DNA of 64,000 nt from CAVYXK01 sp963708245 (GTDB lineage: Bacteria > Pseudomonadota > Alphaproteobacteria > Acetobacterales > Acetobacteraceae). The notes under the pieces are model-generated. The model was not told where the DNA came from. It saw only the letters and a list, made by a program, of their open reading frames with translations, and did not search any database. The stretch's first letter is position 1. Each line of letters starts with the position of its first letter. The position numbers and the translations under genes were made by a program. Shown here in pieces: positions 1 to 7,555 of the stretch. The stretch spans positions 2,914,001 through 2,978,000 of the forward strand of contig OY970201.1 of NCBI GenBank assembly GCA_963708245.1. The letters are read 5' to 3'.

Positions 1-480
1 GTGGTCGCTGGGACGCCCTTCCCGGTGCGGGTGTGTCGCGCGGCCGGCGGCTGGCAGATTGCTGCGGGCGCCGCCGCGCTACTGGGCTGCACCAACCGAG
101 CAGAGGACGGGCGGATTGCAGTGGAGCTCAACGGGGACCGCGAACTGGTCGCCATGACGCGGCTTGGCGAGGACGTGACGCTGCGCTGGCGCGGCGAGAC
201 GTGGCGGCTGATGCTGCCGGATCCAGCCGTTGCGGCGGAAACCAGGGACGAGTCGGGCGGCCGGGTGGCGGCGCCTATTCCGGGTCAGGTAACTGCGGTG
301 CATGTCGCACCTGGCCAGCAGGTCAATCGCGGCGAGGTGCTGGTGGTGCTGGAGGCGATGAAGACGGTGTTCCGCCTGACTGCGCCGGGCGACGGCGCGA
401 TAGCCGAAGTCCTGTGCGATCCCGGCGAGATGGTGGAGGAAGGGCAAGTGCTGTTGCGCTTCGCAGAGAACGACGAATGA
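1..480 (+). CDS. C-terminal part of a biotin-dependent acyl-CoA carboxylase alpha subunit (biotin carboxyl carrier domain), 5' truncated by the window
   Basis: This is the C-terminal end of a biotin-carrying carboxylase subunit of the acetyl/propionyl/methylcrotonyl-CoA type, or of a urea/allophanate-type relative. Residues about 88-157 form a biotinyl (lipoyl-like) domain. It has the P-x-P-G opening (APIPGQV) and the biotin attachment motif EAMKT, with the acceptor lysine near residue 121, followed by the usual GD..V..G..L repeat. The biotin carboxylase ATP-grasp domain should lie upstream of base 1, so the GTG at position 1 is probably internal. The gene ends 50 bp before the convergent phnM-like gene. 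The domain call is secure; the substrate is unknown. Confidence 0.85.
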   Translation: MVAGTPFPVRVCRAAGGWQIAAGAAALLGCTNRAEDGRIAVELNGDRELVAMTRLGEDVTLRWRGETWRLMLPDPAVAAETRDESGGRVAAPIPGQVTAVHVAPGQQVNRGEVLVVLEAMKTVFRLTAPGDGAIAEVLCDPGEMVEEGQVLLRFAENDE

Positions 481-529
481 TAACGGTGAGCCTGTTCGGT
501 GGAAGCGGGATATCTGACTTGGTGCGAAA

Positions 530-1681
530 TCAAGATTGTCGCACGCATGAAGCCAATAGACTTATAATATAGGCGATCCGTCCGGCGGCAATCGTCGCTA
601 CCACCCGGCCACACTCAGGATCGACCAGTAACATGTCGGCACGCATCCCTTCGACGATCATCCCGCGGTCGGTCAGCCCGGCGGCCGCTGCCGGATTGGC
701 AGACACCAACGCCCAGGCACGCGGCAGGTCGAGCACACCCCGCCCGGCCAGGATCAATGCCGCACGCAGCATCGCCGGATAGAAATAGTCCGACGAGAGC
801 ACGGTGCAGATTCCATCCTCCGCCAGCCTCGCCGCTGACGCCCACCCGAGATGCGACCGCCCGCGTACCACGTTCGGGCTGCCCATCACCACGAAATCGC
901 CGGCCACACGTGCTGCGCGCCCGACTTCCTCGGCCAACGGGAATTCGCAGATACGCGCACCCATGGCGCGAAACGCCTCGCGCATCGCCACAGTCTCGTC
1001 GTCATGACTCGCCATCGGCACGCCGGCTTCGCGCGCCGCGGCGGCGATCCGCGCGATCCCAGCAGGGACTTCAGCCGCGCGCGTTCCGACGCGCGACGCC
1101 AGGTCGCAGAACTGCGGCACCGTCATCCCCGCCCGCTCGCTGTACTTCGCCCAGGCGACGACATCGTCGATGCGCCGCAGGATCGTCGGCGTGTGATCGT
1201 TGAACGCCACCAGGTGCACCCGCCCAGCAGCGATGTCAGCCAGCGCTACATCCAGCGCGTCGAGGTTGTACGCCTCCCAGCGCAGATGCACGCGCATGTC
1301 ACAGCTCCAGCGCCCCGCCTCCAGCGCATCGAGCAACGCCCGCCAGGTCTCCAGACTGCGCAGCCCCGGCTCCCACGACAGCGTCACTCCGTGGAATGCG
1401 GTGGTGATCCCGTTGGCGAGAAGCTGCGCCTCGGTGTCGATCAGCGCGATGTCGGCTGGGAAATCCACCCCCGGCCGTGGCTGAAGCTGGCGCTCGAACG
1501 CGTCGCCATGAATATCGACGATACCCGGCAGCACCAGAAGCCCGGTCGCGTCCAGCAGCATGCCGCCGCGCGCCACCCCATCGATCCGCGTGATCAACCC
1601 GTCGGCCAATGCCAGATCGACTTGTTGCAGCCCGTCGGTTTGCAGCAGCGCGCGGCCGCCGGTTATCGTCAGTGGTTTCAT
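530..1681 (-). CDS. phnM: PhnM-like amidohydrolase (alpha-D-ribose 1-methylphosphonate 5-triphosphate diphosphatase family), second copy
   Basis: This 383-aa amidohydrolase-superfamily protein matches PhnM, which removes pyrophosphate from ribose 1-alkylphosphonate 5-triphosphate to give the C-P lyase substrate. Visible family motifs are the metal-binding VDIHGDAFE, FNDHTP, SHDDET and the late SDYFYP. It is clearly diverged from the canonical phnM at 7552-8688, which reads VDVHTDNLE, MDHTPG and SDYVPSS. It lies 10 bp downstream of phnF on the same strand and is probably co-transcribed with it. Its carboxy end is hydrophobic and atypical, ending AYIISLLASC and a few residues more. It may have a different ribose-phosphonate substrate range or be a redundant copy. 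Confidence 0.85.
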   Translation of the reverse strand: MKPLTITGGRALLQTDGLQQVDLALADGLITRIDGVARGGMLLDATGLLVLPGIVDIHGDAFERQLQPRPGVDFPADIALIDTEAQLLANGITTAFHGVTLSWEPGLRSLETWRALLDALEAGRWSCDMRVHLRWEAYNLDALDVALADIAAGRVHLVAFNDHTPTILRRIDDVVAWAKYSERAGMTVPQFCDLASRVGTRAAEVPAGIARIAAAAREAGVPMASHDDETVAMREAFRAMGARICEFPLAEEVGRAARVAGDFVVMGSPNVVRGRSHLGWASAARLAEDGICTVLSSDYFYPAMLRAALILAGRGVLDLPRAWALVSANPAAAAGLTDRGMIVEGMRADMLLVDPECGRVVATIAAGRIAYIISLLASCVRQS

Positions 1682-1691
1682 CTGCTCGCCG

Positions 1692-2438
1692 TCAAGGTTC
1701 GAAAACGATCTGCACGCGTGGCGTTGGATAGCGCGCTACACCGAACTCCACCACCGCGCCAGTATGATCGACGTTGACATTCTCGGTGACCAGCAGCGGT
1801 CGGTTGCGCGGCGTGCGCAGCAGCTCCGCCTCCTGCGCGTTCGGCAGGCGCGCAGTAACGCGCGTCGCTTGGCGCATGTAGTCGGGCACGCCGACCGATT
1901 TCAACGCCTCGGTGATGGTCGGATGGCGTCGCAGGGCGTCGAGCAGTCCGCGATAACGATGGGCGGGGAAATAATGGGCCGCCAGGCTCACCGGCCGGCC
2001 ATCGGCCAGCCCCAGCCGTTCCAGCAGCACGACCCGCGCGCCCGGCTTGATGCCGAGACCCGCCGCTACCACTGCGTCTGCGGCAATCTCGGCAAGCTGC
2101 AGAATTCGCCCCGACGGTTCCCGGTTGTGCCGGCGAATCCATTCAGAGAATCGCGTGCGCGGCTCGACTGCATATTCCAGCACATCTTCTGCGACGAACG
2201 AGCCGCGCCCCTGTTCGACGCGCACCAGCCCGCCGCGCGACAATTCCTCCAGCGCACGCCGGACAGTGTGGCGGTTGACTCCGAACCGCCGCGACAGCTC
2301 CTGCTCGGTCGGCAGCCGGCCACCGGGCGGATGCACGCCGGCGCCGATGTCCTGCTGCAGCCGCGTGGCGATCTGCCGCCACAGCGCGACGCCGTCCTGG
2401 CGCAAAAGCTGCTCGGCGGCGTCGGGGGAGGCCGTCAT
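1692..2438 (-). CDS. phnF: PhnF, GntR/HutC-family transcriptional regulator of phosphonate genes
   Basis: This 248-aa regulator has an N-terminal winged helix-turn-helix (about residues 12-82, including LPTEQELSRRFGVNRHTVRR) and a C-terminal UTRA effector-binding domain (about 100-245). That is the HutC-subfamily layout of PhnF. It is divergent from phnG across about 105 bp, and that gap contains a palindrome of the HutC operator type. Known PhnF proteins repress phn genes or are thought to respond to phosphonates or their products. The nearness of regulator, operator and target supports this role here. The effector cannot be read from the sequence. Confidence 0.9.
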   Translation of the reverse strand: MTASPDAAEQLLRQDGVALWRQIATRLQQDIGAGVHPPGGRLPTEQELSRRFGVNRHTVRRALEELSRGGLVRVEQGRGSFVAEDVLEYAVEPRTRFSEWIRRHNREPSGRILQLAEIAADAVVAAGLGIKPGARVVLLERLGLADGRPVSLAAHYFPAHRYRGLLDALRRHPTITEALKSVGVPDYMRQATRVTARLPNAQEAELLRTPRNRPLLVTENVNVDHTGAVVEFGVARYPTPRVQIVFEP

Positions 2439-2480
2439 CGCAATTTCACCACGCCTCCGCCGAATCCATGCGAGTTCCGC

Positions 2481-2509
2481 TTGACGCTACACGTGTCGGG
2501 GCCTAGCTG
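2481..2509 (+). promoter_or_regulatory. Candidate promoter of the phnG operon
   Basis: TTGACG at 2481-2486 is a good -35 match. A weak -10 candidate (TAGCTG, 2504-2509) follows after a 17-bp spacer. The predicted -10 touches the palindrome at 2508-2517, so a bound repressor would block initiation. No convincing Pho box was seen. This rests on sequence match only. Confidence 0.4.
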
Positions 2510-2517
2510 TCTAGACA
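2508..2517. promoter_or_regulatory. Putative PhnF operator (TGTCTAGACA palindrome)
   Basis: TGTCTAGACA is a perfect 10-bp palindrome. Its core GTCTAGAC fits the GTNTANAC pattern recognised by HutC-subfamily GntR regulators. It lies 27 bp upstream of the phnG start, in the only gap between phnF and its likely target operon. Confidence 0.65.
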
Positions 2518-2543
2518 TCCGTACTGCAGGGGCTCGTTTGCCC

Positions 2544-3032
2544 ATGGCTGATTCATTCTCATCTGCCCATGCCGGCGCACCCTTCCCTGCCGAGCGGCAG
2601 AGCTGGATGGCGGTTCTGGCACGTGCGCGCGCCGAGGAAATTTCCGACCGACTCGCCGAGTGCCCCAGTTTACCGGGCTGGCGTGTGCTGCGTGGCCCGG
2701 AAAACGGGCTGGTGATGGTGCGCGGGCGAGCCGGAGGGGGCGGGACGCCGTTCAACCTCGGCGAGATGACGGTGACGCGCTGCACCGTCCGCACCGGCTC
2801 CGGCCCCGATGGTTTTACCGGCCACGCGTATGTCGCCGGACGCGATGGCAGGCAGGCGGAACTGGCGGCGGCCGTGGATGCGTTGTTGCAGGACGCGTCG
2901 TTGCGTGCGGTGCTGACAGAGGCAGTCATCGAGCCTCTCGCGGCCGCGCAGCGCGCGCGTCGTGCCGATGTCGAGGCAAAGGCGGCGGCCACGAAGGTGC
3001 AGTTCTTCGCGTTGCGGAACATGCGTTCATGA
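2544..3032 (+). CDS. phnG: PhnG, C-P lyase core complex subunit
   Basis: This is a 162-aa subunit of the carbon-phosphorus lyase core complex (PhnG2H2I2J2). With PhnI, PhnH and PhnL it is needed to couple the alkylphosphonate to ATP-derived ribose triphosphate. I placed the start at the ATG at 2544 because it yields the usual PhnG length and the typical early motif RQSWMAVLARA. The longer open frame upstream overlaps phnF and is not plausible. It is the first gene of the operon and its stop overlaps the phnH start (ATGA at 3029-3032). Confidence 0.9.
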   Translation: MADSFSSAHAGAPFPAERQSWMAVLARARAEEISDRLAECPSLPGWRVLRGPENGLVMVRGRAGGGGTPFNLGEMTVTRCTVRTGSGPDGFTGHAYVAGRDGRQAELAAAVDALLQDASLRAVLTEAVIEPLAAAQRARRADVEAKAAATKVQFFALRNMRS

Positions 3033-3616
3033 GCGCCGATGGCGACATCGATCTGGCAGGCTTCGCGGATCCTGTTGCCGATGCGCAGCGCTGCTTTCGC
3101 GCGGTGCTTGATGCGATGGCACGGCCCGGATCGGTGCATGCGGCCGGGGAGGCGCTGGCACCGCCGCCGCCGCTGGACCCCGCGACCGCCGCGGTGCTGC
3201 TGACCCTGGTGGACGGAGAGACACCGCTCTGGCTCGATCCCCGGCTGCACGCCGCACGCGCGTGGATCGTGTTCCACTGCGGCGCTGTCTGCATCGCAGA
3301 TCCGGCGATGGCGTCGTTCGTGGTGACTGATGCGCTGCCCGATCTCGCCGTGCTGCACCCCGGCTCGCATGAGGCGCCAGAGACAGCGGCGACAGTGATC
3401 GTGCAGGTGCGTGCGCTCGGCGCCGGCAGGCGTTACCGCCTGCGCGGACCAGGATTGCGCGACGGCGCCGTACTGCTTGTGGACGGGCCACCGGCAGCCT
3501 TCGCTGCCATCTGGTCGGACAACCACGCGCGATTCCCGCGCGGCGTCGATCTTATCTTATGCGCCGGATCCCGGCTCGCGGCGATGCCGCGCAGCGTCAG
3601 CATTGAGGATGCCTGA
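3029..3616 (+). CDS. phnH: PhnH, C-P lyase core complex subunit
   Basis: This 195-aa protein matches the PhnH family. PhnH is a PLP-fold-like protein without cofactor that joins the PhnGHIJ core complex. It has the family start (GFADPVADAQRCFRAVLDAMARPG) and the conserved end (FPRGVDLILCAG). The start is fixed by the ATGA overlap with phnG, and phnI follows after 2 bp. The frame is open further upstream but there overlaps phnG. Confidence 0.92.
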   Translation: MSADGDIDLAGFADPVADAQRCFRAVLDAMARPGSVHAAGEALAPPPPLDPATAAVLLTLVDGETPLWLDPRLHAARAWIVFHCGAVCIADPAMASFVVTDALPDLAVLHPGSHEAPETAATVIVQVRALGAGRRYRLRGPGLRDGAVLLVDGPPAAFAAIWSDNHARFPRGVDLILCAGSRLAAMPRSVSIEDA

Positions 3617-3618
3617 GC

Positions 3619-4725
3619 ATGGCCTATGTCGCCGTTAAAGGCGGTGAGCGTGCGATCGACAGCGCGCACGCCTGGCTTGCCGAATCGCGGCGTGGCGATG
3701 CGGCCGTGCCGGCGCTTGGCTTGGCGCAGATTGAACAGCAGCTTGGGCGCGCGGTGGATCGCGCGATGGGCGAGGGCTCGCTCTACGACCGGGAACTGGC
3801 GGCGCTGGCGGTGAAGCAGGCGCAGGGCGACCTGATCGAGGCGGCGTTCCTGCTGCGCGCCTATCGCACGACGCTGCCGCGCTTTGCTCATTCGCATCCG
3901 GTCGATACCGCGTCGATGCACGTCCGGCGGCGCATTTCGGCGATCTTCAAGGACCTGCCTGGTGGGCAGGTGCTCGGGCCAACCTACGACTACACGCACC
4001 GGCTGCTGGATTTCGCGCTGGAATCCGGAGAGGCGGCACCTGCGGCCCCATCCGTCGTGCCCGACGATGAGGCGATGCCGCGCGTGCACGACATACTGGG
4101 TCGCGAAGGACTGATCGAGCAGGACATTGCCGCCGATACCGAGCCCGGCGACCTGACACGCCAGCCGCTTGCCTTACCGGCAGACCGTGACGTACGCTTG
4201 CAGGCGCTGGCGCGTGGCGACGAGGGTTTCCTGCTCGGCCTCGGCTATTCTACTCAACGCGGCTACGGCGGCGCGCACCCTTTCGCTGGCGAGATCCGCA
4301 TGGGTGAGGTTTCTATAGAAATCGAACCGCCTGAGCTCGGCTTCACCATCGATATCGGCGACATCGTCGTGACCGAGTGCCAGATGGTCAACCAGTTCAA
4401 GGGTTCTAAGACCACGCCGGCGCAATTCACCCGCGGCTACGGTCTGGTGTTCGGCCATGCCGAACGCAAGGCGATGGCGATGGCACTGGTCGATCGCGCG
4501 ATGCGCGCCGCCGAGCTCGGCGAGGAGGTCGTCGCGCCGGCGCAGAACATAGAGTTCGTATTGTATCATTCGGATAACGTCGAAGCGACGGGGTTCGTCG
4601 AGCATCTGAAGCTCCCGCACTACGTCGATTTCCAGAGCGAGCTGGAGGCCGTTCGCCGGATGCGTGTGGAGGCGAGCCGAGCGACAGAGGTTGTGGAACG
4701 GTCTAGCCGAGAGCCCGTCGAATGA
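3619..4725 (+). CDS. phnI: PhnI, C-P lyase core subunit (nucleosidase/ribosyl transfer component)
   Basis: This 368-aa protein matches PhnI across its length, starting MAYVAVKGGERAIDSAHAWL. PhnI alone is a purine nucleosidase. Within the complex, with PhnG, H and L, it helps form ribose 1-alkylphosphonate 5-triphosphate from ATP. It starts 2 bp after phnH and overlaps phnJ by 4 bp (ATGA at 4722-4725). Nothing in the gene looks damaged. Confidence 0.95.
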   Translation: MAYVAVKGGERAIDSAHAWLAESRRGDAAVPALGLAQIEQQLGRAVDRAMGEGSLYDRELAALAVKQAQGDLIEAAFLLRAYRTTLPRFAHSHPVDTASMHVRRRISAIFKDLPGGQVLGPTYDYTHRLLDFALESGEAAPAAPSVVPDDEAMPRVHDILGREGLIEQDIAADTEPGDLTRQPLALPADRDVRLQALARGDEGFLLGLGYSTQRGYGGAHPFAGEIRMGEVSIEIEPPELGFTIDIGDIVVTECQMVNQFKGSKTTPAQFTRGYGLVFGHAERKAMAMALVDRAMRAAELGEEVVAPAQNIEFVLYHSDNVEATGFVEHLKLPHYVDFQSELEAVRRMRVEASRATEVVERSSREPVE

Positions 4726-5546
4726 AAGGATACAACTTCGCCTATCTTGACGAGCAGACCAAGCGGATGATCCGCCGCGCATTGCTGAAAGCAGTGGCGA
4801 TCCCCGGTCATCAAATCCCGTTCGGCTCGCGCGAGGTGCCGCTGCCATACGGCTGGGGAACCGGGGGTATTCAGGTCACCGCGGCGGTGTTGGGGCCGGA
4901 TGACGTGCTGAAGGTGATAGACCAGGGCGCGGACGACACCACGAACGCGGTCTCGATCCGCCGCTTCTTCGCTCGCACCGCCGGGGTGCGGACGACGACG
5001 CGGACTGCCGAGGCGACGTTGATCCAGACCCGCCACCGGATTCCAGAGACTCCGCTGCGCGAGGACCAGATCATCATCTATCAGGTGCCGCAGCCGGAGC
5101 CGCTGTACCGGTTGGAAGCCTCCCGTGCCGAGACTCGTCGGATGCACGCGCTGTCGGAGTATGGTGTGATGCACGTCAAGCTATACGAAGATATCGCCCG
5201 CTTCGGGCAGGTCGCCATCAGCTACGACTATCCGGTCATGGTGAACAACCATTACCTGATGGCGCCGAGTCCTATTCCGGCCTTCGATAATCCGAAGCTG
5301 CACCGCATGCCGGCCCTGCAACTCTTCGGCGCCGGACGTGAGAAGCGCATCTATGCGGTGCCGCCCTATACTGACGTGCGTTCTTTGGATTTTGAGGACC
5401 ATCCATTCCGCGCGGGACGTGCTCCGCATGCCTGCGGGCTCTGCGGCGCTGTCGATTCCTATCTCGACGAGGTGGTGGTCGATGATCGCGGGCGGCGTCT
5501 GTTCGTCTGCTCGGACACAGATTATTGCGCCGAGCGGCGCCGATGA
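4722..5546 (+). CDS. phnJ: PhnJ, radical-SAM C-P lyase
   Basis: This 274-aa enzyme cleaves the carbon-phosphorus bond of ribose 1-alkylphosphonate 5-phosphate by S-adenosylmethionine radical chemistry. The unusual C-terminal cysteine set is intact: C238 and C241 (CGLC), C263, and C269 (CSDTDYC). This reproduces the spacing of E. coli PhnJ C241, C244, C266 and C272, where the first three hold the 4Fe-4S cluster and the last is the thiyl-radical residue. It overlaps phnI and phnK by 4 bp at each end, as expected for a stoichiometric complex. Confidence 0.97.
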   Translation: MKGYNFAYLDEQTKRMIRRALLKAVAIPGHQIPFGSREVPLPYGWGTGGIQVTAAVLGPDDVLKVIDQGADDTTNAVSIRRFFARTAGVRTTTRTAEATLIQTRHRIPETPLREDQIIIYQVPQPEPLYRLEASRAETRRMHALSEYGVMHVKLYEDIARFGQVAISYDYPVMVNNHYLMAPSPIPAFDNPKLHRMPALQLFGAGREKRIYAVPPYTDVRSLDFEDHPFRAGRAPHACGLCGAVDSYLDEVVVDDRGRRLFVCSDTDYCAERRR

Positions 5547-6319
5547 GCGAGGAGACGCTGCTTTCCGCGCGCCGTTTGTCGCTCGGTTTCGGCACGATAC
5601 CAGCGCTGGTCGGCGTCGATGTCGATCTCTGGCCGGGCGAGATGCTTGCGGTGGTAGGCGAATCGGGGTCTGGCAAGACCACGCTGTTGAACGTGCTGTC
5701 GGGCCGCATGGCGCCGGACTCCGGCACTGTGTGGTATCGCGATCTGACCGGCCGTCTGCACGATGTGCACGCGATGGAGGCGCCGCTATTGCGTAAGCTG
5801 CATCGCTCCGATTGGGGATTCGTGCAGCAGGACCCGCGCGAAAACCTCCGCATGGGGGTCACTGCCGGAGGCAATGTTGGCGAGCGACTGATGGCACAGG
5901 GCGCACGGCATTACGGGAATATCCGTGAAGCCGCACTGGACTGGCTTGCGCAAGTGGAGATCGACGCCGATCGCATCGACGACCTGCCGCGCACCTTTTC
6001 GGGCGGCATGCTGCAGCGGTTGCAGATCGCCCGCACCCTCGTCACCCACCCGAGACTCGTGTTCATGGACGAACCCACCGGCGGGCTTGACGTATCGGTG
6101 CAGGCAAGGCTGCTCGACCTGATCCGCACGCTCGTCGCGCGGCTGAAGATCGCCGCCGTGCTGGTGACGCATGATATCGCAGTGGCGCGCCTGCTGGCGC
6201 ACCAAATCATGGTGATGCAGCGCGGCATCGTGGTGGAGGCCGGGCTCACCGACCAGGTGCTGGACGACCCGCAGCATCCGTACACGCAGCTCCTGGTCAG
6301 CTCGGTGCTGCAAGCGTGA
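5543..6319 (+). CDS. phnK: PhnK, ABC-type ATPase of the C-P lyase complex
   Basis: This 258-aa ABC ATPase associates with the C-P lyase core rather than with membrane permeases. It has Walker A GESGSGKT (39-46), signature SGGMLQ (about 153-158), Walker B LVFMDEP (172-178) and the switch histidine near 210 (VTHD). The ATG at 5543 overlaps the phnJ stop. An in-frame ATG 18 bp upstream would lie inside phnJ. A 264-270 bp tandem duplication separates it from phnL, which breaks the otherwise tight operon spacing. Confidence 0.92.
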   Translation: MSEETLLSARRLSLGFGTIPALVGVDVDLWPGEMLAVVGESGSGKTTLLNVLSGRMAPDSGTVWYRDLTGRLHDVHAMEAPLLRKLHRSDWGFVQQDPRENLRMGVTAGGNVGERLMAQGARHYGNIREAALDWLAQVEIDADRIDDLPRTFSGGMLQRLQIARTLVTHPRLVFMDEPTGGLDVSVQARLLDLIRTLVARLKIAAVLVTHDIAVARLLAHQIMVMQRGIVVEAGLTDQVLDDPQHPYTQLLVSSVLQA

Positions 6320-6348
6320 TCGCGGAATATTGTCATGGGCGGACTGTA

Positions 6349-6853
6349 TGTGGTATCGAGAGAACCGGAGGGTGGTTGCTACCGCCTCTCCGGCCCTCCC
6401 GATGGGTTAGAGGCGGATCGTGATTGAGAGTCGGATCCGCCTCACACCCCACCGGATCGCCATCACAATGCGCATGTGTGTGCTCCGATGTCGGCGGTGC
6501 CCTATCGAGCGGGCACGATGCGCAATCGTCCGGGCGCGCCGCACTTCGGGTGCTACGGGATCACCCCTGAACGAAGCGTTTCACGTGCGGTCGTTGCCGG
6601 ACGGGATCGGCATATGGTATCCAGAGAACCGGAGGGTGGCTTCGACCACCTCTCCGGCCCTCCGGTTGGGTCAGAGGCGGATTTCGAGTGACACCCGGAT
6701 CCGCCTCGAACCCCACCGGATCATCACCACAACGGGCATGCGCACGTGTGTGCTCCGATGGCGGCGGTACCCTATCGAGCGGGCACCATGCCCGATCGTC
6801 CGGGCACGCCGCAGAGCTGGTGCTACAATCCAATCGCTGAACGGAACGTTGCC
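6349..6853. repeat. Imperfect tandem duplication, unit about 264-270 bp, between phnK and phnL
   Basis: Copy 1 (about 6349-6612) and copy 2 (about 6613-6853) share long blocks. Examples are gagaaccggagggtgg (6358 and 6622), the stem of gaggcggat with gatccgcctc, and ccctatcgagcgggca. The offset is 264 bp at the start and 270 bp at the end. Each copy can form a GAGGCGGAT/ATCCGCCTC stem-loop, and copy 2 also carries tgcccg...cgggca. The gap holds no recognisable gene. One 148-codon frame (6420-6866) crosses both copies and gives two similar arginine-rich segments, but it resembles no known protein. Copy 2 runs up to the phnL start and supplies its upstream region. Confidence 0.85.
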
Positions 6854-7555
6854 ATGCACCCAGTGATGTTGCGCACTGAGGGGCTCGCCAAGGGCTTCAC
6901 GCTGCACCTGCAAGGCGGCGTCCGCATCCCTGTCCTGGCAGACCTGGCGCTGGAAGTGCGGGGCGGCGAGTGCGTCGCTCTGGTCGGCCCGTCCGGTGCT
7001 GGCAAGACGACGCTGATGCGTAGTCTCTACGGCAATTACCGAGCGGAAAGCGGCCGCATCCTGGTGCGCCATCGCGGCGAGATGGTCGATATCGCGCGTG
7101 CCGATCCGCGCCAGATCCTAGCCGTGCGGCACGAGACGCTCGGTTACGTCAGCCAATTCCTGCGAGTCGTGCCGCGGGTGCCGGCGCTCGACATAGTCGC
7201 GGAAGCGATGCTAGCCCACGGCGGTACGGCCGACGCGGCGCACGAGGCAGCGATCGCGCTCCTGCTGCAACTCAATATCCCGCGCCACCTACACGTGCTT
7301 CCGCCCGCCACGTTCTCCGGCGGCGAGCAGCAGCGGGTAAATCTCGCGCGCGGCTTCATTGCCGGGCACCCGATCCTGCTCCTCGACGAGCCGACCGCTT
7401 CACTTGATGCCGAAAACCAGGCCGTGGTCATAGCAATGATCAACGAGGCGAAGGCAGCGGGGGCGGCGGTCGTCGTCATCATGCACGATACCGCGGTACG
7501 TGATGCTGTCGCCGATCGGTTATTCCAGCTCGCTCCTCGGCGGGATGCTGCATGA
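6854..7555 (+). CDS. phnL: PhnL, ABC-type ATPase for phosphonate ribosylation
   Basis: This 233-aa ABC ATPase matches PhnL, which is required with PhnGHI for ribose-triphosphate transfer to the phosphonate. It has Walker A GPSGAGKT (45-52), signature FSGGEQQRVNLARGF, Walker B ILLLDEP and an H-loop (IMHDTAVR). The ATG at 6854 fits the family N-terminus. The longer open frame runs into the upstream repeat and was not used. The gene overlaps phnM by 4 bp. Confidence 0.93.
   Translation: MHPVMLRTEGLAKGFTLHLQGGVRIPVLADLALEVRGGECVALVGPSGAGKTTLMRSLYGNYRAESGRILVRHRGEMVDIARADPRQILAVRHETLGYVSQFLRVVPRVPALDIVAEAMLAHGGTADAAHEAAIALLLQLNIPRHLHVLPPATFSGGEQQRVNLARGFIAGHPILLLDEPTASLDAENQAVVIAMINEAKAAGAAVVVIMHDTAVRDAVADRLFQLAPRRDAA

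Noticed and set aside
1560..2543. Long plus-strand open frame upstream of phnG
   Set aside because: It lies over phnF and the phnM-like gene on the other strand, and the phnG family begins only at 2544.
6420..6866. 148-codon frame spanning both copies of the phnK-phnL repeat
   Set aside because: It gives two similar arginine-rich segments because the repeat offset is near a multiple of three; no family match and no ribosome site. It is treated as repeat.
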